Translations under genes and position numbers: made by a program
Assembly: GCF_041530365.1 (NCBI RefSeq)
Contig: NZ_CP168034.1
Span: 434,001-498,000 of the forward strand
From: Capnocytophaga sp. ARDL2
GTDB lineage: Bacteria; Bacteroidota; Bacteroidia; Flavobacteriales; Flavobacteriaceae
Length of the DNA: 64,000 nucleotides
Reading direction: 5' to 3'
Notes under the pieces: model-generated
The model's input: only the letters and a program-made list of their open reading frames with translations
What the model was told of the DNA's origin: nothing
Databases searched by the model: none
Shown here: positions 9,812 through 18,446 of the stretch, piece after piece
How the letters are laid out: every line of letters starts with the position of its first letter
Numbering within the stretch: the stretch's first letter is position 1

Positions 9812-10435
9812 TTATTTTTTAGTTTCCTCAACTTTTATTTCAGTAGATTCTTCTTTTTTCTCTTCGGTTTTCGTTGAACCTTTTTCGTACTTTTCGTTCA
9901 ACAATTTTACGATTTCATCTGTGATGTTGTATTGCTCTTTTGCATATAATACTGTTACAGCATCACCAGTACCGTAGATATAGTCATATCCTTTTTCTTT
10001 ACCGTATTCTTTGATGAAATCTTTCATACGAGATACCATACTGTCTCTTTCAACCGAACCTTCCTCTTGGAATTTTTTCATGTAGTTCTGTTGTTTTTCA
10101 GCAAGAGTACGCTCTCTTTTTTCCAACTCTTTCTGACGAGCGACTGCCCACTCCATTCCTTTTGATTGAGCATTTTTTTGCAAGTCCATTACATCATTTT
10201 GGAATTTTTTCATATCGCGTTCCAATTCTTCTTGCATCTTTTTAGACATTGCTTCGTATTTTGCTTCAAAGTCTGCAGATTCTTTATATTCTTTCATCAA
10301 TTTTTCTGTATCGATGTATGCTGTTTTAAATCCAGCTTCTGACGAAGTTGTAGCAACAGTAGTTCCTATTTGAGAATTGTTGTTACATGCAACTGCCAAA
10401 ATTACAACAGCTGCCGATAAAATGATTTTTTTCAT
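9812..10435 (-). CDS. OmpH/Skp-family periplasmic chaperone-like lipoprotein
   Basis: The 207-residue product (from the Met of KKIILSAAVV at 10435; an upstream in-frame ATG at 10456 gives a poor signal peptide) starts with a lipoprotein signal, lipobox AVAC, so it is probably anchored to a membrane. The rest is a long coiled-coil of the OmpH/Skp type (about 45-165) with YIDTEKLMKEY at its start and YDYIYGTGDAVTVLYA near the end, as in flavobacterial members. Skp binds unfolded outer-membrane proteins. A Lys/Glu-rich tail follows. It is next to mnmG and the methyltransferase, an arrangement common in Flavobacteriaceae. Confidence 0.85.
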   Translation of the reverse strand: MKKIILSAAVVILAVACNNNSQIGTTVATTSSEAGFKTAYIDTEKLMKEYKESADFEAKYEAMSKKMQEELERDMKKFQNDVMDLQKNAQSKGMEWAVARQKELEKRERTLAEKQQNYMKKFQEEGSVERDSMVSRMKDFIKEYGKEKGYDYIYGTGDAVTVLYAKEQYNITDEIVKLLNEKYEKGSTKTEEKKEESTEIKVEETKK

Positions 10436-10627
10436 TGATTCAATTATTTTGGACAAAAATACTAATTATTATTATAAAAACAGATATATAAAAAATATTT
10501 ATACTTTAAATACTTTGATATAAATAATCACTATAAAAAACATAGTCTTTATTTTCGATTTAAACGACTTTTATAAATTTTACATATCAAAATATATTTT
10601 AATCACTAAAAACAAAAATAAAGTCAT

Positions 10628-11458
10628 TTATGAAAGTTTTTTATAAAAAAATGTGTTAGAGGAATACTCTTTTGAGAAAAAAGCCTTTATATTGGATAGT
10701 AAACCTATACTAAACGCTTTGATTGGATTTTTTGATTCTGTTTTATATTCTTCTGATAATAGTGAAATATAAAACGCATCGAAATACATAGGTTTTATTT
10801 GTATCAATTGAAATCCATGCTTAGATACTATCTGCTGAACAGCTTTTTTACTAAAATGCCAAATATGACGAGGTACATCCCATGCTGCCCAAAAATTTTG
10901 ATAATATTTTGCATCATACGAATTGAAATTTGGAACTGCTATAATCAGCAATCCATCTGGATTTAATAATTGTTTCAACTGTACAATGTATTCATCATAA
11001 TTAGGCACATGCTCCAACACATGCCACAAAGTAATCACATCATATTTTTGATTAGGCAATTCTGCAAAGGTAGATACTACATCAATAGATTTTTCTTTGG
11101 CTAATTGTTGTGCTTTAGTATTAGGTTCTACTCCCTTAGTTTGCAATCCTATTTGTTTTGCATACACCAAAAAATCTCCTGTACCACATCCAATATCCAA
11201 CACTGAACGAACTTCTTTTTTACAAGAAAGTATTTGTTTCCATTTTTGTTGGATCGTATATTTTTTTACTTGAGCATATATTTTATCAAATATAGAATTT
11301 TTGGAATCGGTATGTGAAATATAATTTGAACTCTGGTAATACTCCTCTACTCTTTCCCAATCGTCAAATTGTGTATGATACAATTCTAAAGATTCATCAT
11401 ACATCAATTCAAACGATTTATGAGTGATACTATAATCTTTTATTGTTAGATTTTTCAT
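10628..11458 (-). CDS. Class I SAM-dependent methyltransferase
   Basis: A 276-residue enzyme with the SAM-binding motif VLDIGCGTGDFLVYAKQIG (about 85-103), the acidic loop VEPNT, and motif IV VITLWHVLEHVPNYDEY, as in UbiG/COQ3-type small-molecule methyltransferases. The substrate is unknown. In flavobacteria this gene regularly follows mnmG. The start at 11458 (MKNLTIKDYS) is preferred; extending to 11488 would translate through the parS-like site at 11472-11487. Confidence 0.8.
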   Translation of the reverse strand: MKNLTIKDYSITHKSFELMYDESLELYHTQFDDWERVEEYYQSSNYISHTDSKNSIFDKIYAQVKKYTIQQKWKQILSCKKEVRSVLDIGCGTGDFLVYAKQIGLQTKGVEPNTKAQQLAKEKSIDVVSTFAELPNQKYDVITLWHVLEHVPNYDEYIVQLKQLLNPDGLLIIAVPNFNSYDAKYYQNFWAAWDVPRHIWHFSKKAVQQIVSKHGFQLIQIKPMYFDAFYISLLSEEYKTESKNPIKAFSIGLLSNIKAFFSKEYSSNTFFYKKLS

Positions 11459-11471
11459 AGTTTTTTTTATT

Positions 11472-11487
11472 TGTTCCACGAGGAACA
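11472..11487. promoter_or_regulatory. parS-like 16-mer, site 1
   Basis: TGTTCCACGAGGAACA, an imperfect palindrome one or two bases from the widely conserved ParB-binding site TGTTNCACGTGAAACA. It lies between the mnmG stop and the methyltransferase start. Confidence 0.6.
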
Positions 11488-11494
11488 CTCCTAT

Positions 11495-13372
11495 TTATCT
11501 TCCCATAAAGATTAATAAAATCGAAATATCTGACGGAGCTACACCACTAATTCTTGATGCTTGAGAAATGGTTCTTGGGCGAATTTTTTTCATTTTTTCT
11601 CTTCCTTCAAACGACATAGATTTTACTTTATCGTAATCGAAATTTTCAGGAATAATAATATCTTCTAAACGATTTATCTTATCCGCATTATTTTTTTCTT
11701 TCTCAATGTATCCAGAATATTTAACTTGAATAATGGCTTGATCGATGATTTCTTTATCCAAATTATTTGTATTAATATATTCTTGTACCTTTTTAAATTT
11801 CAAAATATCTTCATCAGCCAATTGTGGACGAGAAAATACTTTAAACATTTTATCGGGTTGCTTCATCAAATCGCTTCCTTTCGATTCTAAAATAGGATTT
11901 GCTTCTTCTGTTTTTACCGAAGTTTCTCTAAAGAATTGAACAAAATTTTCTGAAGCAGTTTTTTTATACTCCATTCGTTTCATTCGTTCGGTTGAAGCTA
12001 AACCAATGTTGAATGATTTTTCAGTTAATCGGAAATCAGCGTTATCTTGACGCAACAATGTGCGATATTCTGCACGAGAAGTAAACATTCTATACGGTTC
12101 TTCTGTTCCTTTTGTAATCAAATCGTCAATCAAAACTCCAATATATGCCTCGTCTCTTTTCAAAATAAACGGTTCTTTTCCTTGTACCTCCAACGCTGCA
12201 TTGATACCTGCCATCAAACCTTGAGCTGCTGCTTCTTCATATCCAGTTGTTCCGTTGATTTGTCCTGCAAAATACAAACCTTTTATCAACTTGGTTTCGA
12301 GTGTATGTTTCAATTGCGTTGGTGGAAAATAATCGTATTCAATAGCATATCCAGGACGGAAAAACTTCACATTTTCAAAACCTGCAACCGAACGCAAAGC
12401 TCTAAATTGTACATCTTCTGGCAACGAAGTCGAGAAACCATTTACATATACTTCTACCGTATTCCAACCTTCGGGTTCTACAAATATTTGATGTCTTTCC
12501 TTATCTGCAAAACGATTAATTTTATCTTCAATCGACGGACAATATCTTGGACCTATACTTTTAATACGACCGTTAAACATTGGAGAACGATCAAAACCTT
12601 CTCTCAACAAATCGTGTACTTCGTTTGAAGTATAAGTCATATAACACGAGCGTTGATCTACGAGTGGTTTGGTAACATTTAAATACGAGAATTTCTGTGG
12701 ATTTTTATCACCAGGTTGTTCTTCCATTTTAGAATAATCGAGCGAACGACCATCAACTCTTGGTGGGGTTCCTGTTTTCATTCTTCCCGATTCAAACCCA
12801 ATTTTCACCAAATCTTCTGTAATTCCATACGAAGCACTCTCCCCTGCTCTACCTCCTCCAAATTGTTTTTCTCCAATATGAATCAAACCATTTAAAAAAG
12901 TTCCGTTTGTAAGAATTACGGTTTTTGAATAGATTTCGATTCCGAGATTTGTACGCACTCCTCTGATTTCGTCTCCTTCAAAAATCAATCCAGAAACCAT
13001 CTCTTGATAGAAATCTAAATTAGGAGTATTTTCCAACATCATACGCCAAAATTCTGCAAAACGCATACGATCACTTTGACATCTTGGCGACCACATTGCA
13101 GGACCTTTTGACATATTCAACATCTTGAATTGAATTGCAGAATTATCAGAAACGATTGCAGAATATCCACCCAACGCATCAATTTCTCTTACGATTTGTC
13201 CTTTTGCAATTCCACCCATTGCAGGATTACAACTCATCTGTGCGATATTCTGAAGACTCATTGTAATCAACAAAGTTTTCATTCCCATATTTGCAGCAGA
13301 GGCAGAAGCTTCGCATCCAGCGTGTCCTCCTCCTACTACAATTACATCATATTTATCTTGAAATAAACTCAT
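11495..13372 (-). CDS. mnmG: tRNA uridine-5-carboxymethylaminomethyl(34) synthesis enzyme MnmG (GidA)
   Basis: MnmG, with MnmE, modifies the wobble uridine of several tRNAs using FAD, NADH and methylene-THF. The 625-residue protein has full length, the N-terminal FAD-binding GGGHAGCEAS motif (14-23), the GIDA signatures (GPRYCPSIEDKI, GQINGTTGYEEAAAQG) and the C-terminal helical domain that contacts MnmE. A parS-like site abuts its start codon, and others flank the gene. In many bacteria mnmG lies near the replication origin next to parAB; here parA and parB are absent. Confidence 0.98.
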   Translation of the reverse strand: MSLFQDKYDVIVVGGGHAGCEASASAANMGMKTLLITMSLQNIAQMSCNPAMGGIAKGQIVREIDALGGYSAIVSDNSAIQFKMLNMSKGPAMWSPRCQSDRMRFAEFWRMMLENTPNLDFYQEMVSGLIFEGDEIRGVRTNLGIEIYSKTVILTNGTFLNGLIHIGEKQFGGGRAGESASYGITEDLVKIGFESGRMKTGTPPRVDGRSLDYSKMEEQPGDKNPQKFSYLNVTKPLVDQRSCYMTYTSNEVHDLLREGFDRSPMFNGRIKSIGPRYCPSIEDKINRFADKERHQIFVEPEGWNTVEVYVNGFSTSLPEDVQFRALRSVAGFENVKFFRPGYAIEYDYFPPTQLKHTLETKLIKGLYFAGQINGTTGYEEAAAQGLMAGINAALEVQGKEPFILKRDEAYIGVLIDDLITKGTEEPYRMFTSRAEYRTLLRQDNADFRLTEKSFNIGLASTERMKRMEYKKTASENFVQFFRETSVKTEEANPILESKGSDLMKQPDKMFKVFSRPQLADEDILKFKKVQEYINTNNLDKEIIDQAIIQVKYSGYIEKEKNNADKINRLEDIIIPENFDYDKVKSMSFEGREKMKKIRPRTISQASRISGVAPSDISILLIFMGR

Positions 13373-13388
13373 TGTTCCACATGAAACA
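13373..13388. promoter_or_regulatory. parS-like 16-mer, site 2
   Basis: TGTTCCACATGAAACA ends one base from the mnmG ATG. It differs by a single base from TGTTNCACGTGAAACA. Confidence 0.65.
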
Positions 13389-13417
13389 TTTAATTAAACT
13401 TTTCTTTCTTTATATAT

Positions 13418-13433
13418 TGTTCCTCGTGGAACT
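13418..13433. promoter_or_regulatory. parS-like 16-mer, site 3
   Basis: TGTTCCTCGTGGAACT, in the AT-rich stretch upstream of mnmG. It matches the reverse complement of site 1 except for the last base. Confidence 0.55.
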
Positions 13434-13592
13434 TTTTTTCAAAAATTTCATTTTTTTTAATAAACTCAATACTAAATAAAATATATCAATAAATAATATA
13501 AATTTTATAATATATACTTTTATATAAGTAATTAAAATATTTATAAATTTACATCTTTATAACTATCGAAATTTTTATAAAAAATAACAAAA

Positions 13593-13608
13593 TGTTCCAC
13601 ATGAAACA
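13593..13608. promoter_or_regulatory. parS-like 16-mer, site 4
   Basis: TGTTCCACATGAAACA, identical to site 2, just downstream of ybeY. Confidence 0.65.
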
Positions 13609-13619
13609 TTCTATATATT

Positions 13620-14039
13620 TTATTGTTCCTCGTGGAACATCTGCATTTTTTCTTGCTCTTTTGAACGCATTAAATTTGCTTCATCATCGGTCTTGTCTTT
13701 GTAACCACAATAGTGCAAAACTCCATGTGACATTACGCGAAGTAATTCTTCCTTGAAAGATACATTAAAATCTTTTGCATTATCCTTTACGCGTTCAACT
13801 GAAATAAAAATATCACCAGAAATCAACTCTCCTATCGTGTAATCAAAACTGATTATATCGGTAAGCGTATCGTGATCGAGATACTTTACATTGATGTCGT
13901 GCAAATACTCATCATCACAAAATATATAATTGATTTCTCCTGGTTCCTTACCTTCTGATTCGATAATCGCATCTATCCAGTCGGCATACAGTTCTTCGTT
14001 TTCTAATTGAAACTCAGTTTCATAATTGAATAGTACCAT
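13620..14039 (-). CDS. ybeY: Endoribonuclease YbeY (rRNA maturation)
   Basis: YbeY is a zinc-dependent RNase needed for 16S rRNA 3'-end processing and ribosome quality control. The 139-residue protein has the family motif HGVLHYCGYKDKTD (about 110-123) with two metal-binding His; the third His of the usual HxxxHxxGxxH signature is replaced, as is common in Bacteroidota. The last codons (MFHEEQ) run through a parS-like site. It is followed by mnmG in the same direction after about 250 bp. Confidence 0.95.
   Translation of the reverse strand: MVLFNYETEFQLENEELYADWIDAIIESEGKEPGEINYIFCDDEYLHDINVKYLDHDTLTDIISFDYTIGELISGDIFISVERVKDNAKDFNVSFKEELLRVMSHGVLHYCGYKDKTDDEANLMRSKEQEKMQMFHEEQ
13624..13639. 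promoter_or_regulatory. parS-like 16-mer, site 5, inside the ybeY 3' end
   Basis: TGTTCCTCGTGGAACA, the exact reverse complement of site 1. It overlaps the codons for the last residues of YbeY, so its conservation would also constrain the protein end. Confidence 0.6.
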
Positions 14040-14180
14040 AATTTACTGATATATAACTTGCAAAAATACAAAGCTTATCTATACTATGAAAGCTATTTTT
14101 TAGTAAATATTGTAAAGTGTTGATTTTTAATAAAAAAAATCATTCCTTTTCAAGAACGACTTAGTATGTATTAATTTTTT

Positions 14181-15001
14181 TTAATAAACCTCAATTTTAA
14201 AAACAAAAGCAACATTATTAAATACAAAACCAGATGGAGGTTTGCTATATACAGTATGAAAATAATTACCATCAACCATTACTTCTTCCCATGTTTTCCA
14301 TTTATCTTCATTGAGATACGACAATTTATAGTAATTCGTTCTTTTAGAATTGTTTTCAAAACCTGGTTTAAATTCACAAACTATTTCATTTTCATCAGTT
14401 TTTCCTATAAATTCTATCCCAATATACAAACCTTCTGCAGGAAATTTTATATCCTTTGAAATAATAAATTCAAATTTATCTTGTGGTAAAGTAATGTACT
14501 CTGCACATAATTGCTGTTGATTACTATCATAAATTGTCAATTTGAAATGCGATTCTCCAGAAATTGTTCTTGATTCCATAATGTCTGTTGGAAAAGACAC
14601 TTTATACAATTGTTTATTCATTTCTTTTTTCTTGGTTGTATGTGTGTTATATATTCTATACCTTTGATAAACAACATTGTACCATAATCACTACCAATAG
14701 TTCTTTTTCTTGTTTTCTTAGGCTGATGAATAACAATTTCTTCTAATTCTTCCATGTCATTTGGCAAAAGAAAAACTGTCTGTTCTGAAGAAATTTTTTG
14801 ACTAAAACCTTCTTTTTTAAATAAATAATTACCTTTTGGTAAAAATGCGTTTCCGTCAGAATTAGTTACATTTATCAAAGAATCGTTTAGAAAAATGGAA
14901 ACTTGAGAAATTGGTTCGTTTGTCCATTTGTTTAAAACTTGATAAGTTTAATTTTGTGCAGAAGATAAAAAAGAAACTAAAAATAATAAGTATTTTTTCA
15001 T
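14181..15001 (-). pseudogene. Secreted carboxypeptidase-regulatory-domain protein, broken by a stop codon and a frameshift
   Basis: Three pieces join into one protein of about 273 residues. A signal peptide starts at 15001 (MKKYLLFLVSFLSSAQN) and is followed by an in-frame TAA at 14950-14948. The frame then continues with a CarboxypepD_reg-like beta domain (TYQVLNKWTNEPIS, NVTNSDGNAFLPKG). Near 14620 the frame ends after QPRKKK, and the neighbouring frame continues as NKQLYKVSFPTDI with a C-terminal beta domain to 14181. One missing A in the A-rich stretch near 14620 would restore that junction. The alternative is two short genes with a 4-base overlap, but the first piece lacks its own signal peptide. 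Probable function: cell-envelope protein. Confidence 0.6.
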
Positions 15002-15121
15002 AATAGTTAATAAATTTGAAATATGAAACAAGAGTGTTTTCTATAGTTATATACTACTTCACTGAAAATTGAATATTTAATACCCTTGCTGTAAATATGC
15101 ACTAAAAAAATATTAAAAAAG

Positions 15122-15158
15122 TGGCTGTCCTTTAGTTTTTGGACAGCCATCTTTATTT
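15122..15158 (-). terminator. Hairpin terminator below the 15.2-15.6 kb gene
   Basis: The inverted repeat TGGCTGTCC/GGACAGCCA with flanking A- and T-rich bases lies just past the stop of the - strand gene ending at 15169. Confidence 0.6.
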
Positions 15159-15168
15159 ACAGTTATTT

Positions 15169-15624
15169 TTAACATGGTTCACATCTAACATAACCATATT
15201 CTAAACCTAAAATTACTATTCTTTCTGTAACATTTCTATAACAAGAACCTGGTTCTAAAAAAAAATCTGGACCATATGTTTTATATCTTCCAAAAAATTT
15301 TTTAAAATTGAATCCTAGAAACTTCCAAGTAGCTACTTTATCATCATCATCTGCAATATTATCATTAAAGTCAAATTCTACTGCATCATTTGTAAATGAT
15401 AAATCATAATAAGTCAATTTTTTAGTTGTTTCGTTTTTATCTACAAAAACAACTTTCTTTTCTGAAGTAAACTCTACAATGTAACCTCTTTCAATATTAT
15501 CACTTGATATTTTGGTGATGACATATTTTTCATCATCAGTGTGATAAACTTCATCTCCTACAATTTTATAATTTCCATTATAAAAAGAGGAAACAAATTG
15601 TAAGGTTTCAGATTTAAATTTCAC
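15169..15624 (-). CDS. Hypothetical protein, possibly 5'-truncated
   Basis: The 151-residue frame begins with GTG at 15624; no family is recognised. It is beta-rich, with an acidic stretch FDFNDNIADDDDK and Cys residues near its end (YGYVRCEPC). An ATG about 60 bases upstream opens a short frame (MNKVFRKKLNHITSF) that would join in register if one base were added in the A-rich stretch near 15635, so the true start may lie there. It sits between the broken envelope-protein gene and the origin-like region. Confidence 0.45.
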   Translation of the reverse strand: MKFKSETLQFVSSFYNGNYKIVGDEVYHTDDEKYVITKISSDNIERGYIVEFTSEKKVVFVDKNETTKKLTYYDLSFTNDAVEFDFNDNIADDDDKVATWKFLGFNFKKFFGRYKTYGPDFFLEPGSCYRNVTERIVILGLEYGYVRCEPC

Positions 15625-15843
15625 ATCACTATTTCTTTTTAAAACTTGTGATATGGTTTAATTTTTTTCTAAAAACTTTATTCATTTGATTAAAAATTTA
15701 TAATTAGTGGAGCAAAATTAAATTATTATTTTTATTTATAATAATTAATATTTAGTTAAACTTAATAATTATTATAAATAATAAACTAATTACAAAAAAA
15801 GCCATTCTCTTTCAAGAATGACTTACTATTTTATTTGGTAAAA

Positions 15844-15945
15844 TTATTTTCTCGTTAACTTCCTAAAAACTTTTACCAAAAAATAAACAAAGGCAACAAA
15901 CAAGATGACTTGCAACATTTGCCAAAACATCAATGTAATATCCAT
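15844..15945 (-). CDS. Small single-pass membrane protein (33 aa)
   Basis: The short frame MDITLMFWQMLQVILF-(about 10 residues)-KVFRKLTRK has one hydrophobic helix followed by a basic tail. Small proteins of this pattern are repeatedly found in flavobacterial intergenic regions. Function unknown; it overlaps no other gene. Confidence 0.4.
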   Translation of the reverse strand: MDITLMFWQMLQVILFVAFVYFLVKVFRKLTRK

Positions 15946-15960
15946 AATAAAAATTTTTAA

Positions 15961-16236
15961 TTAATAATAAGGCAATTTAAACATTATTGCTAAATTACAC
16001 AAACTTAGAAATAACATAAACATAAAATTCTTTTTTTCAGTTGACGACCAACTTTGTATCAATCGCACCAAAAAATAAATCGGAAATACGCAAGACAACA
16101 AGGCAAATGGTAGTGTCAATAATTCGTAAAAAACTCCGAATAAAACAATTTCATGTAAAGATTTTATCCTTGCTATAATCCAATAAAATCCGACGATAAA
16201 AAATAAAATTTTAAAACTTAAATCTATTTTTTCATA
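15961..16236 (-). pseudogene. Small membrane protein gene without an intact start
   Basis: An open frame ending at 15961 encodes about 75 hydrophobic residues (FYWIIARIKSLHEIV, YELLTLPFALLSCVFPIYFL, MFMLFLSLCNLAIMF), about three membrane segments. The in-frame ATG at 16236 is followed by two stop codons after three residues. A neighbouring frame gives a sensible N-terminus (KKIDLSFKIL); one extra A after the ATG and one T fewer in the T7 run near 16198 would restore a 90-residue protein. Decay or sequence errors are both possible. Confidence 0.35.
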
Positions 16237-16284
16237 AAATAAAATTATTTAAAACAAATTTAAACAGAAAATCAATCCCCTACC

Positions 16285-16683
16285 CTATTTTTTCAACAAA
16301 ATAAACATAGTTATATTATTTTGTTGAAAAAAAGTTGAACCATCGATTTTGTATTCATCTGTAAATTTGCGATTAAAAGATGATTTGTATTCTGGCAAAT
16401 AATTGAGACTATCAATGATAAATCTTGCAGAATCCAGATGCAAAAACAAGCGACGCTCTTTTACTTTCCAAGTGCCATAAAAATACTGAGCACAAGACGA
16501 CAGAAAATAAGTAGAATCAGTGCGAAGTTCCAATTGCATATCCAAAGTAAAACTACCGTATCGCAAGCGATTGAAAAAATTGTTTTGGGGTGCAACATAG
16601 ATACCAGTAAAATCTCTTGACACTTTTTCGGTACTACTACACTTAAAAAGTAAAAAAGAAACTAAAATAAAACGATACATCAT
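16285..16683 (-). CDS. Small lipoprotein, unknown function
   Basis: A 132-residue product with a short lipoprotein signal (YRFILVSFLLFKCSS, lipid Cys at about residue 15). The rest is a beta-rich domain with FTGIYVAPQNNFFNRLRYGSF and LRTDSTYFLSSCAQYFYGTWKVKERRL (about residues 25-80), reminiscent of lipocalin-like small lipoproteins, but no family is firmly recognised. It is the last - strand gene before the origin-like region. Confidence 0.6.
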   Translation of the reverse strand: MMYRFILVSFLLFKCSSTEKVSRDFTGIYVAPQNNFFNRLRYGSFTLDMQLELRTDSTYFLSSCAQYFYGTWKVKERRLFLHLDSARFIIDSLNYLPEYKSSFNRKFTDEYKIDGSTFFQQNNITMFILLKK

Positions 16684-17351
16684 GGATAAAAAATTTGTGT
16701 TTTCAACATTCTCTTCTTTAAATAATAAAAAAAATGATTTTTAAATTAATAAAATTTATTAGTATTATTGTTTGTTGAAATAGAGAATAATTTTTTCTAA
16801 AATAATTTTGAAATATGAGTTATCAAAACTTATCAACAAGGTTGAAAAAATGTATCTACTGAAAATCAATTTATTTGAAAAAAAATGTTGATTTTTCTTT
16901 TTAAATATACACAAAAAATGTTGATTTTATTTTTATCAAAATGTTGTTAATAACTGTGGATAAACTGTGAATTGTGTTGAAATAAATAATTACATTTTTC
17001 TCTTGGAAGTTTTGGTTATTTGTCTATCAGAAAAATTATCTCTCAAAATCAAATTTTTTTATTGATACTTTTCCACACTTATCAACAATAGTTATGAAAA
17101 GTTTTTTGATAGTTTTCAACAGTAGATTTTGATTGTTGAAAACTGTATAACAAATCATTTTTTTTACTTTTGGGATTGCTTTTGCTTGAAAATTCTTTAG
17201 TAATGATTATTATTTTGTAAACGATTGTATTTATGGGATATTTTAGGGTGTTTTTTAAAAATTATTATATTTGCTAAGACTAATCGTTTGATAATGAAAT
17301 TAAATGGATGTTTTTTTAAAAAATAAATGTTGAACTTAAACTTTTTTATTT
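16684..17351. other. Candidate chromosomal replication origin (oriC), gene-free
   Basis: A very AT-rich stretch of about 670 bp without a gene. It holds one perfect DnaA box (TTATCCACA on the - strand, 16955-16963) and variants: TTATCAACA at 16830-16838 and 17079-17087, TTTTCCACA at 17069-17077, TTATCAAAA at 16820-16828 and 16933-16941, and TGTTGATTT at 16886-16894 and 16919-16927. A 10-bp inverted pair GTTTTCAACA/TGTTGAAAAC spans 17112-17143. AT-only runs at 16741-16790 and 17200-17345 could act as the unwinding element. All genes from 2 to 16.7 kb point leftward and the rRNA operon points rightward. parS-like sites lie 3-5 kb away. dnaA itself is not in the window. Confidence 0.6.
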
Positions 17352-17804
17352 ATGAAAAAAATCCTTTTTCTTTTGGTTGCATGTATCGGAATGGTGGCGT
17401 GTAACAATGATGATACTAATCACGAAACGAAAGTAGATTATGAAACATTAGCCAAAGATAACTATAGGCAAGGTTCGGAGTTGATTTCAAGTAAAAAAAT
17501 TTCAACAAACGAAGAATTTGATGCTTTGAAATAATTATTGACAGAAACCCATATACAACCGCATTGAATGAGTATTCAAACGATTTTGACCAATATTATT
17601 TGTTGTTTATCACATTACAAGAGTCCTCTCATTTGGGATTCACACTGGATATTCATTCGATTGTTGAAACCAATGAAGTTTTGACAGTTAAATTCAAAAT
17701 TGGATTGTACAGGCGGAGGTTTTACAGCTGATACTTGGTATTTCAAACTTGTCAGAATAAAAAAGACTAAAAAAAATATAATTTTCAATCATTTGAATTT
17801 ATAA
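17352..17804 (+). pseudogene. Lipoprotein gene broken by two single-base indels
   Basis: The first frame encodes a lipoprotein signal (ILFLLVACIGMVACNN) and runs to a stop at 17534. The next frame continues seamlessly (IIDRNPYTTALNE, YYLLFITLQESSHLGF), and a third gives DCTGGGFTADTWYF up to 17804. Adding one A near 17530 and removing one G near 17702 would give a single protein of about 150 residues, probably a surface or periplasmic lipoprotein of unknown role. It lies immediately right of the origin-like region. Confidence 0.65.
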
Positions 17805-17817
17805 TTGGTTTAAAACA

Positions 17818-17858
17818 AAAATCCGAAAAGAGTAAATTTTCTTTTCGGATTTTTTTAT
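17818..17858 (+). terminator. Terminator after the lipoprotein pseudogene
   Basis: The stem AAATCCGAAAAG / CTTTTCGGATTT (about 17819-17830 with 17841-17852) is followed by a T-run. Confidence 0.8.
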
Positions 17859-17984
17859 TTAGTAGTTCTACATTCTGCATAACACATATTTTATATATTA
17901 TAAGTCTATTTTAAAAATAAATAGTCTGAATAAAATTTTATTTATCAAGTTAATTATACTAACTTTGTTTATTAATTATAGAGT

Positions 17985-18434
17985 ATGAATCATCATCTTT
18001 TATTAGTTTTACACCTATTAGGGGCTGCTATTTGGGTAGGTGGACATATCGTTTTGGCGGTTGGCATATTACCAAATGTATTAAAGAAAAAAGATCCACA
18101 AATATTATTGGATTTTGAAAGAAAATACGAAAAAATAGGCATGCCTGCTTTACTAATTTTGGTTACAACAGGTATTGCAATGGCGTATAGATACAATATG
18201 GGTTTTAGTACATGGTTTTCGTTTTCCAACGCGATAGAAACAGTTATTTCATTAAAACTTATTTTATTGATTATTACCGTTTTGTTTGCTTTGAGTGCCA
18301 ATTTTTTTGTTTTACCCAATTTATCTTCTAAAAAACTTCCTATGATGGCATTTCACATCGTTTCTGTAACACTTATTGGAATTGTAATGCTTGTTTTAGG
18401 TAGTTTTGTAAGATTTGGAGGAATCAACTTATAA
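17985..18434 (+). CDS. CopD-like small integral membrane protein
   Basis: The 149-residue protein has four predicted membrane helices. The first carries LHLLGAAIWVGGHIVLAV, the hallmark of the CopD/copper-resistance D family core, with His residues that could bind copper or haem. Single-domain versions are common in Bacteroidota and their role is not established. It stands alone between the lipoprotein remnant and tex. Confidence 0.65.
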   Translation: MNHHLLLVLHLLGAAIWVGGHIVLAVGILPNVLKKKDPQILLDFERKYEKIGMPALLILVTTGIAMAYRYNMGFSTWFSFSNAIETVISLKLILLIITVLFALSANFFVLPNLSSKKLPMMAFHIVSVTLIGIVMLVLGSFVRFGGINL

Positions 18435-18446
18435 CTGTCAAATACA

